Assembly: GCF_022179245.1 (NCBI RefSeq)
Contig: NZ_BPQM01000041.1
Span: 1-64,000, forward strand
Origin: Methylobacterium gregans
GTDB taxonomy: Bacteria > Pseudomonadota > Alphaproteobacteria > Rhizobiales > Beijerinckiaceae
DNA: 64,000 bases
Direction of reading: 5' to 3'
Shown in pieces: positions 18,867 to 28,367 of the stretch. Position 1 is the stretch's first letter. Each line of letters starts with the position of its first letter. The position numbers and the translations under genes are program-made. The notes under the pieces were generated by a model. It made no database searches. It was given only the letters and a program-made list of their open reading frames with translations, and had not been told where the DNA came from.

Positions 18867-19067
18867 TCAGGTGATGGTCTCGTGGCCAGGCCAGTCGCGA
18901 CCGAGATGGCTCGCCACCTGGGCGGGATCGTCGCCCACCGCGGCCACCGCGGCGATCACCTGCTCCACCGGCACCATGAAGCGGCGCGCCCAGTAGGCCC
19001 TCTCCCAGGGCTCGGACGTGTTCACCGCCCGCGGCTCCGGCGCTTCGTCGGCGTGATCAGCCACCAT
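18867..19067 (-). CDS. DUF3606 domain protein
   Basis: A 66-residue cytoplasmic protein. ATG 19067 is chosen because the DUF3606-like core follows at once: PWERAYWARRFMVP, then EQVIAAVAAVGDDPAQVASH. The domain is a small helix-turn-helix-like module of unknown function common in alpha- and betaproteobacteria. It lies downstream of yjiX on the same strand (91 bp). Confidence 0.75.
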   Translation of the reverse strand: MVADHADEAPEPRAVNTSEPWERAYWARRFMVPVEQVIAAVAAVGDDPAQVASHLGRDWPGHETIT

Positions 19068-19158
19068 CTCGCCCCCTATCGAATCGCGGGCACGAAAAAC
19101 GCCCGCGCGTGAGAACGCACGGGCGCCGGTTTTCTTTCCGTGGCGGCCGAGACGGGCG

Positions 19159-19380
19159 TCAGCAGCAGCGGAAGCCGCTGGTGTTGCCGACGCCGAAGCG
19201 GGCATTCTCCCGGTTTCGGAAGAACTCCACCTCGCTCATCGGCCGCTGGTCCGGGTGGGTGCGGCGGATGTGCTCGGCATAGGCCGCGTAATCCCCCTGC
19301 CCCACCATCAGCCGGGCGCCGTCGCAGACGCATTTCTGCAGCGTCTTCCAGCGCTCCATCAGGCTCTGCGACGATCCCAT
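19159..19380 (-). CDS. YbdD/YjiX family (DUF466) small protein, CstA partner
   Basis: A 73-residue protein starting at ATG 19380, 4 bases after the cstA stop codon. It has the DUF466 signature: YAAYAEHIRRTHPDQRPMS and EVEFFRNRENARFG. These proteins are encoded next to CstA/BtsT transporters and are needed for their activity. The last residues (GFRCC) carry a Cys pair. Almost certainly co-transcribed with cstA. Confidence 0.9.
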   Translation of the reverse strand: MGSSQSLMERWKTLQKCVCDGARLMVGQGDYAAYAEHIRRTHPDQRPMSEVEFFRNRENARFGVGNTSGFRCC

Positions 19381-19384
19381 GGCC

Positions 19385-21454
19385 TCACTCCGCAGGGACC
19401 GGACGGCCGCCCGCGGTCGCGTCGCTCTCGCGCGCCGTCCAGCCGACCGCGCGCAGCGCCCGGATGCAGGAGAGCACGCCGAAGGCGCCGATCGCCAGGA
19501 CGAGGCCGATGAACACGACGGCGAGCGCCGCGTCGATCCGGTCGTTGAAGATGATCTGCGCCATCTGGTCGGCGTTCTTGGCCGGCGGCAGCACCTTTCC
19601 CTCGGCGGCGGCGGCCGCGTAGCGGTCGGCATGGGCCAGGAAGCCGATGCGCGGGTCGGCGGAGAAGATCTTCTGCCAGCCGGCCGTGAGGGTGCAGATG
19701 CAGAGCCACAGGGTCGGGATGATGGTGACGAAGGCGTAGCGCTCGCGCTTCATCTTGAAGATCACGACCGTGCAGAGCGTCAGCGCCACCGCGGCCAGCA
19801 TCTGGTTCGAGATGCCGAAGAGCGGCCACAGGGTGTTGATGCCCCCGAGCGGGTCCGTCACGCCCTGATACAGGAAGTAGCCCCAGGCCCCGACTGCGAT
19901 CGCCGTCGCCACGATGCTCGGCACCCACGAGGCCGTGTCCTTGAACGAGGGGACGGCTAGGCCGATCAGGTCCTGCACCATGAAGCGGCAGGCGCGCGTG
20001 CCCGCATCGACCGCCGTGAGGATGAACAGCGCCTCGAACAGGATCGCGAAGTGGTACCAGAAGGCCATCATGGCCTTGCCGCCCACCGCCGAGGAGATGA
20101 TGTGCGCCATGCCGACCGCCAGCGTCGGGGCGCCGCCCGCGCGGGAGATGATGGTGTGCTCGCCGACATCCTGAGCGGTCTGGGTGATCGTCTCAGCGGT
20201 GATCGGGAAACCGAGCTTGGTCACCGCGGCGGCCGCGCTCTCAGGCGTGGTGCCGACGATCGCGGCGGGCGTGTTCATGGTGAAGTACACGCCGGGATCG
20301 ATCACGCAGGCCGAGATCAGCGCCATGATGGCCACGAAGGATTCCATCAGCATGCCGCCGTAGCCGACGAAGCGGGCGTCCCGCTCGTTGGCGATCAGCT
20401 TCGGGGTGGTGCCGGACGAGATCAAGGAGTGGAATCCCGAGACCGAGCCGCACGCGATGGTGATGAACAGGAAGGGGAAGAGCTGGCCCGACCAGACGGG
20501 GCCGGTGCCGTCCACGAACTTCGTCATCGCCGGCATCTGCATGTGCGGGGCGACGACGGCGATGCCGAGCGCGAGGCCGACGATCGTGCCGATCTTGAGG
20601 AAGGTCGAGAGGTAGTCGCGCGGGGCGAGCAGCAGCCAGACCGGCAGGATCGATGCGACGAAGCCGTAGCCGATCAGCAGCCAGCAGAGCTGGGTGCCCG
20701 TGAAGGTGAAGGCCGGGCCCCAGACCGGGCTCGCGGCGACGTTCTGGCCGTAGATGATCGCGGCCATCAGCAGCACGAAGCCGATGATCGACACCTCGCC
20801 GATCCTGCCCGGGCGGATGTAGCGGGTGTAGATGCCCATCAGCATCGCGATCGGGATGGTCATCATCACCGTGAAGGTGCCCCAGGGGCTCTCGGCCAGC
20901 GCCTTCACGACGATCAGCGCCAGCACGGCGAGCAGGATCACCATGATCAGGAAGGTGCCGATGAGGGCGATGATGCCGGGGATCGTGCCGAGCTCCGAGC
21001 GGATCAGCTCGCCGAGCGAGCGCCCGTCGCGGCGCATCGAGACGAACAGGACCATGAAGTCCTGAACGGCGCCGGCCAGCACGACGCCGGCCAGGATCCA
21101 GAGCATGCCGGGCAGGTAGCCCATCTGGGCGGCGAGCACCGGGCCGACCAGCGGGCCCGCGCCCGCGATCGCCGCAAAGTGGTGGCCGAACAGCACGGTC
21201 TTGTTGGTGGGGACGTAGTCGAGGCCGTCGTTGTGGCGCACGGCCGGGGTCTCGCGCGCCGGGTCGAGGCGCATCACCTTCTCGGCGATGAAGAGCGAGT
21301 AGTAGCGGTAGGCGATGAGGTAGACGCAGACCGCCGCTACCACGAGCCAGAGCGCGTTGACGGCCTCGCCGCGCTCCACCGCGACGATGGAGAGTGCGGC
21401 GGCGCCGAGCGCCCCCACCAGGGCCCAGGGCCCGTGCTTGCTGATCGCGCCCAT
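19385..21454 (-). CDS. cstA: Carbon starvation protein CstA (pyruvate/peptide transporter)
   Basis: A 689-residue inner-membrane protein with about 16 helices. ATG 21454 (MGAISKHGPWALVGALGAA) fits the family start; the longer frame upstream is not conserved. CstA marks: DGLDYVPTNKTVLFGHHFAAIAG is partly visible as YVPTNKTVLFGHHF, followed by GAGPLVGPVLAAQMGYLPG; also GSVSGFHSLISSGTTPKL and MAFWYHFAILFEALFILT. It takes up pyruvate or peptides with protons or ions, mainly under carbon limitation. It forms a pair with yjiX. No regulatory two-component genes are adjacent. Confidence 0.94.
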   Translation of the reverse strand: MGAISKHGPWALVGALGAAALSIVAVERGEAVNALWLVVAAVCVYLIAYRYYSLFIAEKVMRLDPARETPAVRHNDGLDYVPTNKTVLFGHHFAAIAGAGPLVGPVLAAQMGYLPGMLWILAGVVLAGAVQDFMVLFVSMRRDGRSLGELIRSELGTIPGIIALIGTFLIMVILLAVLALIVVKALAESPWGTFTVMMTIPIAMLMGIYTRYIRPGRIGEVSIIGFVLLMAAIIYGQNVAASPVWGPAFTFTGTQLCWLLIGYGFVASILPVWLLLAPRDYLSTFLKIGTIVGLALGIAVVAPHMQMPAMTKFVDGTGPVWSGQLFPFLFITIACGSVSGFHSLISSGTTPKLIANERDARFVGYGGMLMESFVAIMALISACVIDPGVYFTMNTPAAIVGTTPESAAAAVTKLGFPITAETITQTAQDVGEHTIISRAGGAPTLAVGMAHIISSAVGGKAMMAFWYHFAILFEALFILTAVDAGTRACRFMVQDLIGLAVPSFKDTASWVPSIVATAIAVGAWGYFLYQGVTDPLGGINTLWPLFGISNQMLAAVALTLCTVVIFKMKRERYAFVTIIPTLWLCICTLTAGWQKIFSADPRIGFLAHADRYAAAAAEGKVLPPAKNADQMAQIIFNDRIDAALAVVFIGLVLAIGAFGVLSCIRALRAVGWTARESDATAGGRPVPAE

Positions 21455-21681
21455 CGGCGTCCCACTCCACAAACCGGCTCTTCCGCGGCCGGCAAACTGC
21501 GCCCCTTCTGTCGCAAAATCGGGGTCGGGAGAACAGGGAGCGGTTAATTTTCGGGAACAAATCCGGCACCACCTCAAGCGGCATCGCTGGAGCGTGGGAC
21601 CACTCGGCCGTGTGGTTTGACCGGCCGCACGGCCAAATCTAGACCGCTGGCGCCGGTTGGAATTTTGCGGGAGACGATACG

Positions 21682-22548
21682 ATGGCGAAAGTTGCCTTTC
21701 TGGGCCTCGGTGTGATGGGAAGCCCGATGGCCGGCCACCTCGCGGCCAAGGGCCACGACGTCACGGTCTACAACCGCACCTCCGCGAAGGCCGAGGCCTG
21801 GGTGGCCAAGCACGGCGGCGCGCATGCGACGACGCCGCGTGAGGCCGCCCGTGGCGCCGAGATCGTCTTCGCTTGCGTGGGCAACGACGACGACCTGCGC
21901 AGCGTCGTGCTGGGCGCGGACGGCGCACTCGCCGGGATGGAGCGGGGCGCCACCTTCGTGGACCACACCACTGCCTCCGCCGAGGTGGCGCGCGAGCTCG
22001 CGGCCGCCGCCGCGGAAGCCGGGATCGGCTTCGTCGACGCGCCGGTCTCGGGCGGGCAGGCGGGCGCGGAGAACGGCGTGCTCACCGTGATGTGCGGGGG
22101 CGAGGCCGAGACCTACGCGAAGGTCGAGCCGGCAATCATGAGCTTCGCCCGCGCCTCCCGGCTGATGGGCCCGGCGGGTGCCGGACAGCTCACCAAGATG
22201 GTCAACCAGATCTGCATCGCGGGCCTTGTCCAGGGCCTGTCGGAGGGCGTGCACTTCGCCAAGCGCGCGGGCCTCGACGTGGAGGCGGTGCTGGAGGTGA
22301 TCTCCAAGGGCGCGGCCGGCTCCTGGCAGATGGAGAACCGCGGCAAGACCATGAACGCGGGCACGTTCGACTTCGGCTTCGCGGTCGATTGGATGCGCAA
22401 GGATCTCGGCATCCTGCTCGACGAGGGCCGCCGCAACGGTGCCAAGCTCCCCGTCAGCGCCCTGGTGGACCAGTTCTACGCCGAGGTGCAGAGCATGGGC
22501 GGCGGCCGCTGGGACACGTCGAGCCTCGTCGCGCGGCTGGAGCGCTGA
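21682..22548 (+). CDS. Beta-hydroxyacid dehydrogenase (HIBADH/GarR/GlxR family)
   Basis: A 288-residue NAD(P)-dependent oxidoreductase. The N-terminal Rossmann motif is FLGLGVMGSPMAGHL (residues 5-19), the substrate-binding stretch is VDAPVSGGQAGAENG, and the catalytic Lys lies in GAGQLTKMVNQI; KDLGILLDEG is the C-terminal mark. Candidate reactions are 3-hydroxyisobutyrate dehydrogenase, tartronate semialdehyde reductase or succinic semialdehyde/glyoxylate reductase; sequence alone cannot decide. It stands alone, with GGGAG 9 bases before ATG 21682. Confidence 0.87.
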   Translation: MAKVAFLGLGVMGSPMAGHLAAKGHDVTVYNRTSAKAEAWVAKHGGAHATTPREAARGAEIVFACVGNDDDLRSVVLGADGALAGMERGATFVDHTTASAEVARELAAAAAEAGIGFVDAPVSGGQAGAENGVLTVMCGGEAETYAKVEPAIMSFARASRLMGPAGAGQLTKMVNQICIAGLVQGLSEGVHFAKRAGLDVEAVLEVISKGAAGSWQMENRGKTMNAGTFDFGFAVDWMRKDLGILLDEGRRNGAKLPVSALVDQFYAEVQSMGGGRWDTSSLVARLER

Positions 22549-22586
22549 GCGTCGGCAGGACCTGCACCGTCGGATCCCACCCCGCT

Positions 22587-22614
22587 CTCCCTCCCCCGCA
22601 GACGGTGGAGGGAG
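22587..22614. terminator. Hairpin between the HIBADH-family gene and miaA
   Basis: Arms CTCCCTCC (22587-22594) and GGAGGGAG (22607-22614) flank a 12-base loop, in a gap between convergent genes. The purine/pyrimidine-rich composition is like the hairpin at 44658-44680, so both may be copies of one dispersed element that also serves as terminator. Confidence 0.45.
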
Positions 22615-22657
22615 GGCGTGGGGGGCACGCCGTCCGCAGGGACCGGCCCGCACTCGA

Positions 22658-23590
22658 TCACCCCACCATCCGCCCCGCAGTCTCCGGATCGAGCCAGGCC
22701 CAGTCCGTCCCCATCTGGTTGCGGAACCACGTGAACTGGCGCTTGGCGTAGGCGCGTGTATCGGCCTGCCCACGGACGATGGCGTCCTCCAGGTCCATCG
22801 TTCCGTCGAGATAGGCGGTCAGCGCCGGCACCCCATGGGCCCGCATGATCGGCAGGAGCGGATCGAGCCGGCGCGCGCGCAGATGCGTCACCTCGTCCAG
22901 CGCGCCGCCCGCGATCATCGTGCGGAAGCGCGCGTCGATGCGGGCGCGCAGGACGTCGCGGTTCGGGGCGAGGAAGATCTTTCTCAGGGGCCGGCCGGCG
23001 AGCGGGCCGGGCACGCGCTCGCCCCGGAAGGCGGCGATGGGCCGGCCGGTCGCCGCCAGAATCTCCAGCGCCCGCAGGATCCGGGCGCGGTCGCTCGGGC
23101 GCAGAGCGGCAGCGCCCTCCGGGTCCTGCGCGGCGAGATCGGCGTGCAGCGCCTCGGTCGGACGGTCCGCGGCGCGGTCCCGCACCGCGGAGCGCACCGC
23201 CTCGGGCACCGGCGGCATCTCGGAAAAGCCCTCTTCCAGGGCGCGGAAATACAGACCTGTCCCGCCGCAGAAGACCGGCATCCGGCCGTCGAGCGCGGGG
23301 AGCAGCGCGGCGACGTCCCGCGCGAACTGCCCGGCCGAGTAGTTCACCGCCCCATCGACATGGCCGTAGAGCCTGTGGGGCACCCGGGCTTCCTCGGCCG
23401 CCTCGGGCCGCGCGGTGAGCACGCGCAGGTCCGCGTAGACCTGCATCGAGTCCGTGTTGATCACGACGCCGCCGTGCCGGAGGGCCAGGGCGGCGGCCAG
23501 CGCCGACTTGCCGGAGGCGGTCGGCCCTGCAATGAGGATCGCCGCCGGCCGGTCGCCGGGCGGCTCCAGTGACTCGACGCTTCCCGACAC
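22658..23590 (-). CDS. miaA: tRNA dimethylallyltransferase MiaA
   Basis: A 310-residue enzyme that adds a dimethylallyl group to A37 of tRNAs reading UNN codons. The P-loop is GPTASGKSAL near residues 22-31; then NTDSMQVYADL, HRLYGHVDG, FCGGTGLYFRAL and the C-terminal KRQFTWFRNQ. GTG 23590 is supported by GGAGGAAG 9 bases upstream. Its start is only 18 bp from the divergent serB start, so each gene's ribosome site and promoter must lie in or beside the other gene. Confidence 0.95.
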   Translation of the reverse strand: MSGSVESLEPPGDRPAAILIAGPTASGKSALAAALALRHGGVVINTDSMQVYADLRVLTARPEAAEEARVPHRLYGHVDGAVNYSAGQFARDVAALLPALDGRMPVFCGGTGLYFRALEEGFSEMPPVPEAVRSAVRDRAADRPTEALHADLAAQDPEGAAALRPSDRARILRALEILAATGRPIAAFRGERVPGPLAGRPLRKIFLAPNRDVLRARIDARFRTMIAGGALDEVTHLRARRLDPLLPIMRAHGVPALTAYLDGTMDLEDAIVRGQADTRAYAKRQFTWFRNQMGTDWAWLDPETAGRMVG

Positions 23591-23608
23591 CAGCTTGGAC
23601 TTCCTCCG

Positions 23609-24505
<897 letters not shown>

Positions 24506-24620
24506 CCGTCCGCCCGCGCCGGGTCATGCGCTGTCGGGCTTCGGACAAAGTGTAGCAGGCATACGATCCCGCGATCGAACGTTGACCGGCAAGACAGTCA
24601 TCGCGTTCGACGAGGTTCGT

Positions 24621-25301
24621 ATGGTCAAGCATTCTCTCCTGGTCGCGTCGGCGATTGCCGGCACGCTCACCCTGGTCCCGGCCGCCTCCGAGGCTCAGAA
24701 CATCTCGGGCTTCCGTGGCGGCAACGCGCTCGCGGGCGGCTTCAGCGGCCCGGCCGCCGGCGGCGGCTTCGCCGGACGCGGCATCGGCGGCGGCTTCAGC
24801 GGCGGTGGCTTCAATCGCGGCGGTGTCGGGATCGGGGGCGGCGGCTTCAACCGCGGCGGCGTCGGAATCGGCGGGGGCGGCTTCAATCGCGGCGTCGGCT
24901 TCGGCGGTGCCGGTCTGGCCGGCCGCGGCTACGGCTTGAACCGGGGCTACGGGTTCAACCGTGGCTATTACGGCAATCGCTACGGGTACGGCTACGGCCG
25001 ACGCGGCTACGGCCTCGGGGGCCTCGGCGTCGGTGTCGGGCTCGGCCTCGCGGGCGGCCTCGCGGCCAGCAGCCTCTACGGCGGCTACGGCTATCCGGGC
25101 TACGGTTACGATGACGGCTATTACGGCGGCTACGCGCCCGCCGGCTACGGCTACGCCCCGGTGAACTACGGCTACGCCGAGACGGAGACCGTCACCTCCG
25201 ACAGCTCGGCCGAGGAGGCCTGTGCCCGCCGCTTCCGCACCTACGACCCGCGGACGGGCACCTACATCGCCAAGGGCGGCGTGCGGCGCTCCTGCCCCTG
25301 A
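24621..25301 (+). CDS. Secreted glycine-rich BA14K family protein
   Basis: A 226-residue envelope protein. ATG 24621 gives a signal peptide (HSLLVASAIAGTLTLVPAASEA). The middle is Gly/Tyr/Phe/Asn/Arg-rich, with tandem GGGGFNRGGVGI units (about residues 55-95) followed by RGYGLN/RGYGFN and GYGY repeats. The C-terminal about 30 residues match the BA14K-like domain (EACARRFRTYDPRTGTYIAKGG, here split by Cys pairs). BA14K proteins are surface or lectin-like antigens in Brucella and relatives. GC-rich repeats make this locus prone to length change. Confidence 0.82.
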   Translation: MVKHSLLVASAIAGTLTLVPAASEAQNISGFRGGNALAGGFSGPAAGGGFAGRGIGGGFSGGGFNRGGVGIGGGGFNRGGVGIGGGGFNRGVGFGGAGLAGRGYGLNRGYGFNRGYYGNRYGYGYGRRGYGLGGLGVGVGLGLAGGLAASSLYGGYGYPGYGYDDGYYGGYAPAGYGYAPVNYGYAETETVTSDSSAEEACARRFRTYDPRTGTYIAKGGVRRSCP

Positions 25302-25328
25302 GGCATCGGATCCGCCAGGTTGTCGGCC

Positions 25329-25363
25329 GGCCCCGTACGCGACGGCGTGCGGGGCCGTTCTTT
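25329..25363 (+). terminator. Terminator after the BA14K gene
   Basis: A 12-bp stem (25329-25340 with 25345-25356, one G-T pair), loop GACG, followed by GTTCTTT. It lies 27 bases after the stop codon. Confidence 0.65.
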
Positions 25364-25386
25364 ACGTCGGGACGAGCGGGGGGCGC

Positions 25387-25602
25387 ATGAGTGGTGAGGC
25401 GATCCATACCCTGAACCGGGCGCGGGCGAGCCTCGTGCGCGAACGCGACGCGCTGGCTCGGCGCATCGCCGGCATGGATCTGGCGCCCGTCACGATGGCC
25501 GAGGACCTCACCCGGATCCTCCTTGCCATCGAGGCCGTGGACCGGGCGCTGACGGCGGAGGGCCAGCCCTACCTGCCGCCGGACCTCGCACAGTCGACCT
25601 GA
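25387..25602 (+). CDS. Small conserved-looking helical protein
   Basis: A 71-residue protein that I do not recognise, starting at ATG 25387 with GGGG just upstream. It is mostly helical (IHTLNRARASLVRERDALA, then TRILLAIEAVDRALTAEG) with a coiled-coil-like heptad pattern and no signal peptide. It ends 5 bases before the convergent moaA stop, and its codon use matches its neighbours, which supports a real gene. Confidence 0.6.
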   Translation: MSGEAIHTLNRARASLVRERDALARRIAGMDLAPVTMAEDLTRILLAIEAVDRALTAEGQPYLPPDLAQST

Positions 25603-25607
25603 CCGGT

Positions 25608-26636
25608 TCAGCCTCCGGTCACGCTCATGTGGCGCGGCACCGCCGCGGGCCGCTGGCGCGCGATGACGAAGTCGTGGCCCTTCGGCTTGCGGGCGATGGC
25701 GTCGATCACCGCCTGCGTCACGAGCGCGTCGTCGGACGAGGCGCGGAGCGCCGCGCGCAGGTCGGCCGCGTCCTCCTGGCCGAGGCACATGTAGAGTTTG
25801 CCGGTGCAGGTCAGGCGCACCCGGTTGCAGCTCTCGCAGAAATTGTGCGTCAGCGGCGTGATGAAGCCGAGCCGGCCGCCCGTCTCCTCGACCCGGACGT
25901 AGCGGGCCGGGCCGCCGGTGCGGTCGGGCAGCGGGGTCAAGGTCCAGCGCTCCTCCAGGCGCTGCCGCGCCACCGAGAGCGGCAGGAACTGATCGGTGCG
26001 GTCGCCCTCGACTTCGCCGAGCGGCATGACCTCGATCAGGGTCATCTCCATGCCGAGCCCGTGGGCCCAGGCGATCATGTCAGCGATCTCGTGCTCGTTG
26101 ACGCCCTTCAGCGCCACCGCGTTGATCTTCACCTTGATGCCGGCGTCGCGCGCGGCCGCGATCCCGTCGAGCACGACCTTGAGGTCGCCGCGCCGGGTGA
26201 TCGCCCGGAACTTGTCCGGGTCGAGAGTGTCCAGCGAGACGTTCACGCGGCGCACGCCGAGATCGGCGAGTTCACCGGCGAAGCGGCCGAGCTGAGTGCC
26301 GTTGGTGGTCAGCGTCAGCTCCTGCAGCGCCCCCGAATCGAGGTGGCGCGAGAGCCGCCGGAACAGGTGCATGATGTCGCGCCGGACCAACGGTTCGCCG
26401 CCGGTGATGCGGAGCTTGCGCACGCCCCGCGCGATGAACACGCCGCAGAGCCGATCCAGCTCCTCCAGCGTGAGCAGGTCGCGCTTGGGCAGGAAGTTCA
26501 TCTCCTCCGCCATGCAGTAGACGCAGCGGAGATCGCAGCGATCCGTCACCGAGATGCGCAGATAGGTGATCGCCCGCTGGAACGGGTCGATCAGCGGCAT
26601 CACGGGCGCTGCGGTGTCGGTGCGCGGACCCCACAT
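25608..26636 (-). CDS. moaA: GTP 3',8-cyclase MoaA (molybdenum cofactor synthesis)
   Basis: Radical SAM enzyme for the first step of molybdopterin synthesis. The N-terminal cluster is CDLRCVYC and the second cluster is CESCNRVRL...C (with YMCL). [12 protein letters not shown] and the C-terminal GG needed for catalysis (MSVTGG) are present. The start is uncertain: ATG 26636 (MWGPRTD) is taken here; 26600 (MPLIDPF) would also leave a complete enzyme, and 26693 or 26729 would add non-conserved residues. No other moa or mob genes are in the window. Confidence 0.9.
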   Translation of the reverse strand: MWGPRTDTAAPVMPLIDPFQRAITYLRISVTDRCDLRCVYCMAEEMNFLPKRDLLTLEELDRLCGVFIARGVRKLRITGGEPLVRRDIMHLFRRLSRHLDSGALQELTLTTNGTQLGRFAGELADLGVRRVNVSLDTLDPDKFRAITRRGDLKVVLDGIAAARDAGIKVKINAVALKGVNEHEIADMIAWAHGLGMEMTLIEVMPLGEVEGDRTDQFLPLSVARQRLEERWTLTPLPDRTGGPARYVRVEETGGRLGFITPLTHNFCESCNRVRLTCTGKLYMCLGQEDAADLRAALRASSDDALVTQAVIDAIARKPKGHDFVIARQRPAAVPRHMSVTGG

Positions 26637-26764
26637 ATGGGACTCGGTGCTCTGCTGCGGGAGGGAAGAGGCGTCGCGTGACGAACCTAGCATGTCTTGG
26701 CATATGAGGGGACGCGCGCCCCGGAGCAAGCGTGGGCACGGAACCGTTCCAGGGAGATTCGAGC

Positions 26765-27199
26765 GTGAGTGAGGAACGCTGGCCGACCGAGATCCGCCTG
26801 TCCGCGGACAGGCGCGTCCTCAAACTGGCCTTCGACGACGGCGGCCACTTCGATCTGCCGGCCGAGTACCTGCGGGTCTCGAGCCCGTCCGCCGAGGTGC
26901 AGGGCCACTCGCCGGCCGAGCGCAAGATCATCGGCGGCAAGCGCAACGTGGAGATCCTGTCGGTGCAGCCGATCGGCAACTACGCGGTGAAGCTCGCTTT
27001 CGACGACATGCACGACACCGGCATCTACGGCTGGGGCTACCTCCACGAGTTGGGGGCGCAGTATTGCAGTCGCTGGCAGAGCTATCTGAAAGAACTCGCC
27101 GAGCGCGGTCTCGACCGCGACACGCGCGGGCAGGCGGATCTCAAGGCGAAGGCCGCCCAGGGCGGCGGGTGCGGCGGCGGCTCCTGCGGCTGCCACTGA
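26765..27199 (+). CDS. DUF971 (GBBH-like N-terminal) protein with Cys-rich tail
   Basis: A 144-residue protein. GTG 26765 is preferred because AGGGAG ends 8 bases upstream; a GTG at 26732 would add 11 non-conserved residues. The DUF971 core runs from [20 protein letters not shown] to [12 protein letters not shown], including [18 protein letters not shown] and [16 protein letters not shown]. This domain is found alone and at the N-terminus of gamma-butyrobetaine hydroxylase and is linked to iron-sulfur or metal handling. The tail [12 protein letters not shown] looks like a metal-binding extension. Confidence 0.86.
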   Translation: MSEERWPTEIRLSADRRVLKLAFDDGGHFDLPAEYLRVSSPSAEVQGHSPAERKIIGGKRNVEILSVQPIGNYAVKLAFDDMHDTGIYGWGYLHELGAQYCSRWQSYLKELAERGLDRDTRGQADLKAKAAQGGGCGGGSCGCH

Positions 27200-27276
27200 G
27201 ACCGCATCCGCTCAATCGCGAGGGCCTCCCCCCGCGCAGCGAGGGTTCCAGCATCGTCCGGACGAGAACAAGAAAT

Positions 27277-27298
27277 GGGCCGGCATCTCTGCCGGCCC
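27277..27298. terminator. Bidirectional terminator between DUF971 and ldt genes
   Basis: Perfect 9-bp stem GGGCCGGCA/TGCCGGCCC with loop TCTC, between convergent genes. A-rich sequence (AGAAAT) on its left gives a T-run when read from the minus strand. Confidence 0.6.
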
Positions 27299-27325
27299 CC
27301 TCGAAAACAACGGTTCGCCCGCGCC

Positions 27326-27988
27326 TCAGCGCTGGACGATGACCTTCGTGCCGACCTTGGCGCGGGTGTAGAGGTCGGTGACGTCCTCGTTGGTCATGCG
27401 GATGCAGCCGGAGGAGACGGCGGTGCCGATGGTCTCCGGCTCGTTCGAGCCGTGGATGCGGTAGATGGAGCCGCCGAGATACATCGCGCGGGCGCCGAGC
27501 GGGTTCTCGAGGCCGCCCTTCATGTAGCGCGGCAGGTCGGGCCGGCGGCGCAGCATGGTGGCCGGCGGGCGCCAATCCGGCCACTCGCGCTTCATCGTGA
27601 TGGTCTGCACGCCGCCCCAGGTGAAGCCCGGACGGCCGACGCCTACGCCGTAGCGCAGGGCCTGACCACCGCCGAGCACGTAGTAGAGCCGCCGCTCGGC
27701 AGTCGAGACCACGATGGTGCCGGCGCCGTAGGGGCCGCTATAGGCGACCGTCTCACGCGGGATCGCCGACATCTGCGGCACCGTCGCGGCCAGCGGGTCG
27801 GCCGAGTTGAGCGAGGCGTTGGCGACCGGCACGGCGACGGTCTCGACGGCCTGCGGGCGCACGCGCACCGTCAGGGCATTGTCGAGGGGCTGACGGGTCA
27901 GCGGATCGATCTCGTAGGCGAGCGCGGGCGATGCCCAGGCCGCAGCAGCGCAGGCGAGCCCGACGAGGGCGGTGGCGGAACGACGCAT
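27326..27988 (-). CDS. L,D-transpeptidase (ErfK/YbiS type)
   Basis: A 220-residue secreted enzyme; ATG 27988 begins a signal peptide (ALVGLACAAAAWASPALA). The YkuD domain covers about residues 90-220: GTIVVSTAERRLYYVLGG, GVGRPGFTWGG, YRIHGSNEPETIG and SSGCIRMTNED with catalytic Cys near 195. This compact form, with the DP-x(n)-WRPPATML insertion before GLENPLGARAMYLG, is the common alphaproteobacterial class that forms 3-3 cross-links or anchors outer-membrane proteins. Confidence 0.92.
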   Translation of the reverse strand: MRRSATALVGLACAAAAWASPALAYEIDPLTRQPLDNALTVRVRPQAVETVAVPVANASLNSADPLAATVPQMSAIPRETVAYSGPYGAGTIVVSTAERRLYYVLGGGQALRYGVGVGRPGFTWGGVQTITMKREWPDWRPPATMLRRRPDLPRYMKGGLENPLGARAMYLGGSIYRIHGSNEPETIGTAVSSGCIRMTNEDVTDLYTRAKVGTKVIVQR

Positions 27989-28367
27989 CGAGGTCTCTCG
28001 AAGGCAGGCGGGAAGTTCGGGGACGCGACAGGTGTCGGCATGCACGATGGCGCGCGACGTCTCGCCAACGGGTAAACGACCCCCGCGCAAAGCCAAGCTT
28101 GAAACCAGCCCCGGCCACGCTTCCGCCGCGCTCGTGACCCCGTGGCAACACTGTGGCAGCTTAGCCGTAAGACGGGAATAAAGCGCCGCTCCCGCCCGAA
28201 AGGCGACAGGCTCGGCATAATGTATACAATCATCGCGCGAAGAGGGCTGATCTGGACGGCGAATCACGGTTGAGTGATCGCGCCCGTCCCCTGAGACCGC
28301 GGGCCACCTCAGAAGCGCGCGATCCTCCCGCGGCCGTCCTCGCGGAGGCGCGCGCGTCTTTCTCAGG
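27989..28367. other. Intergenic region upstream of ldt and downstream of nadC
   Basis: No gene seen in these 379 bases. The least GC-rich part, around 28215-28235, contains the 8-base palindrome TGTATACA (28221-28228) and could carry the minus-strand ldt promoter, about 235 bases before its start codon. No clear terminator for nadC. Confidence 0.5.

Noticed and set aside
24780-24960. Regular DNA repeats as a CRISPR array.
   Set aside because: They are in frame, code for Gly-rich units of the BA14K protein, and lack unique spacers of constant length.
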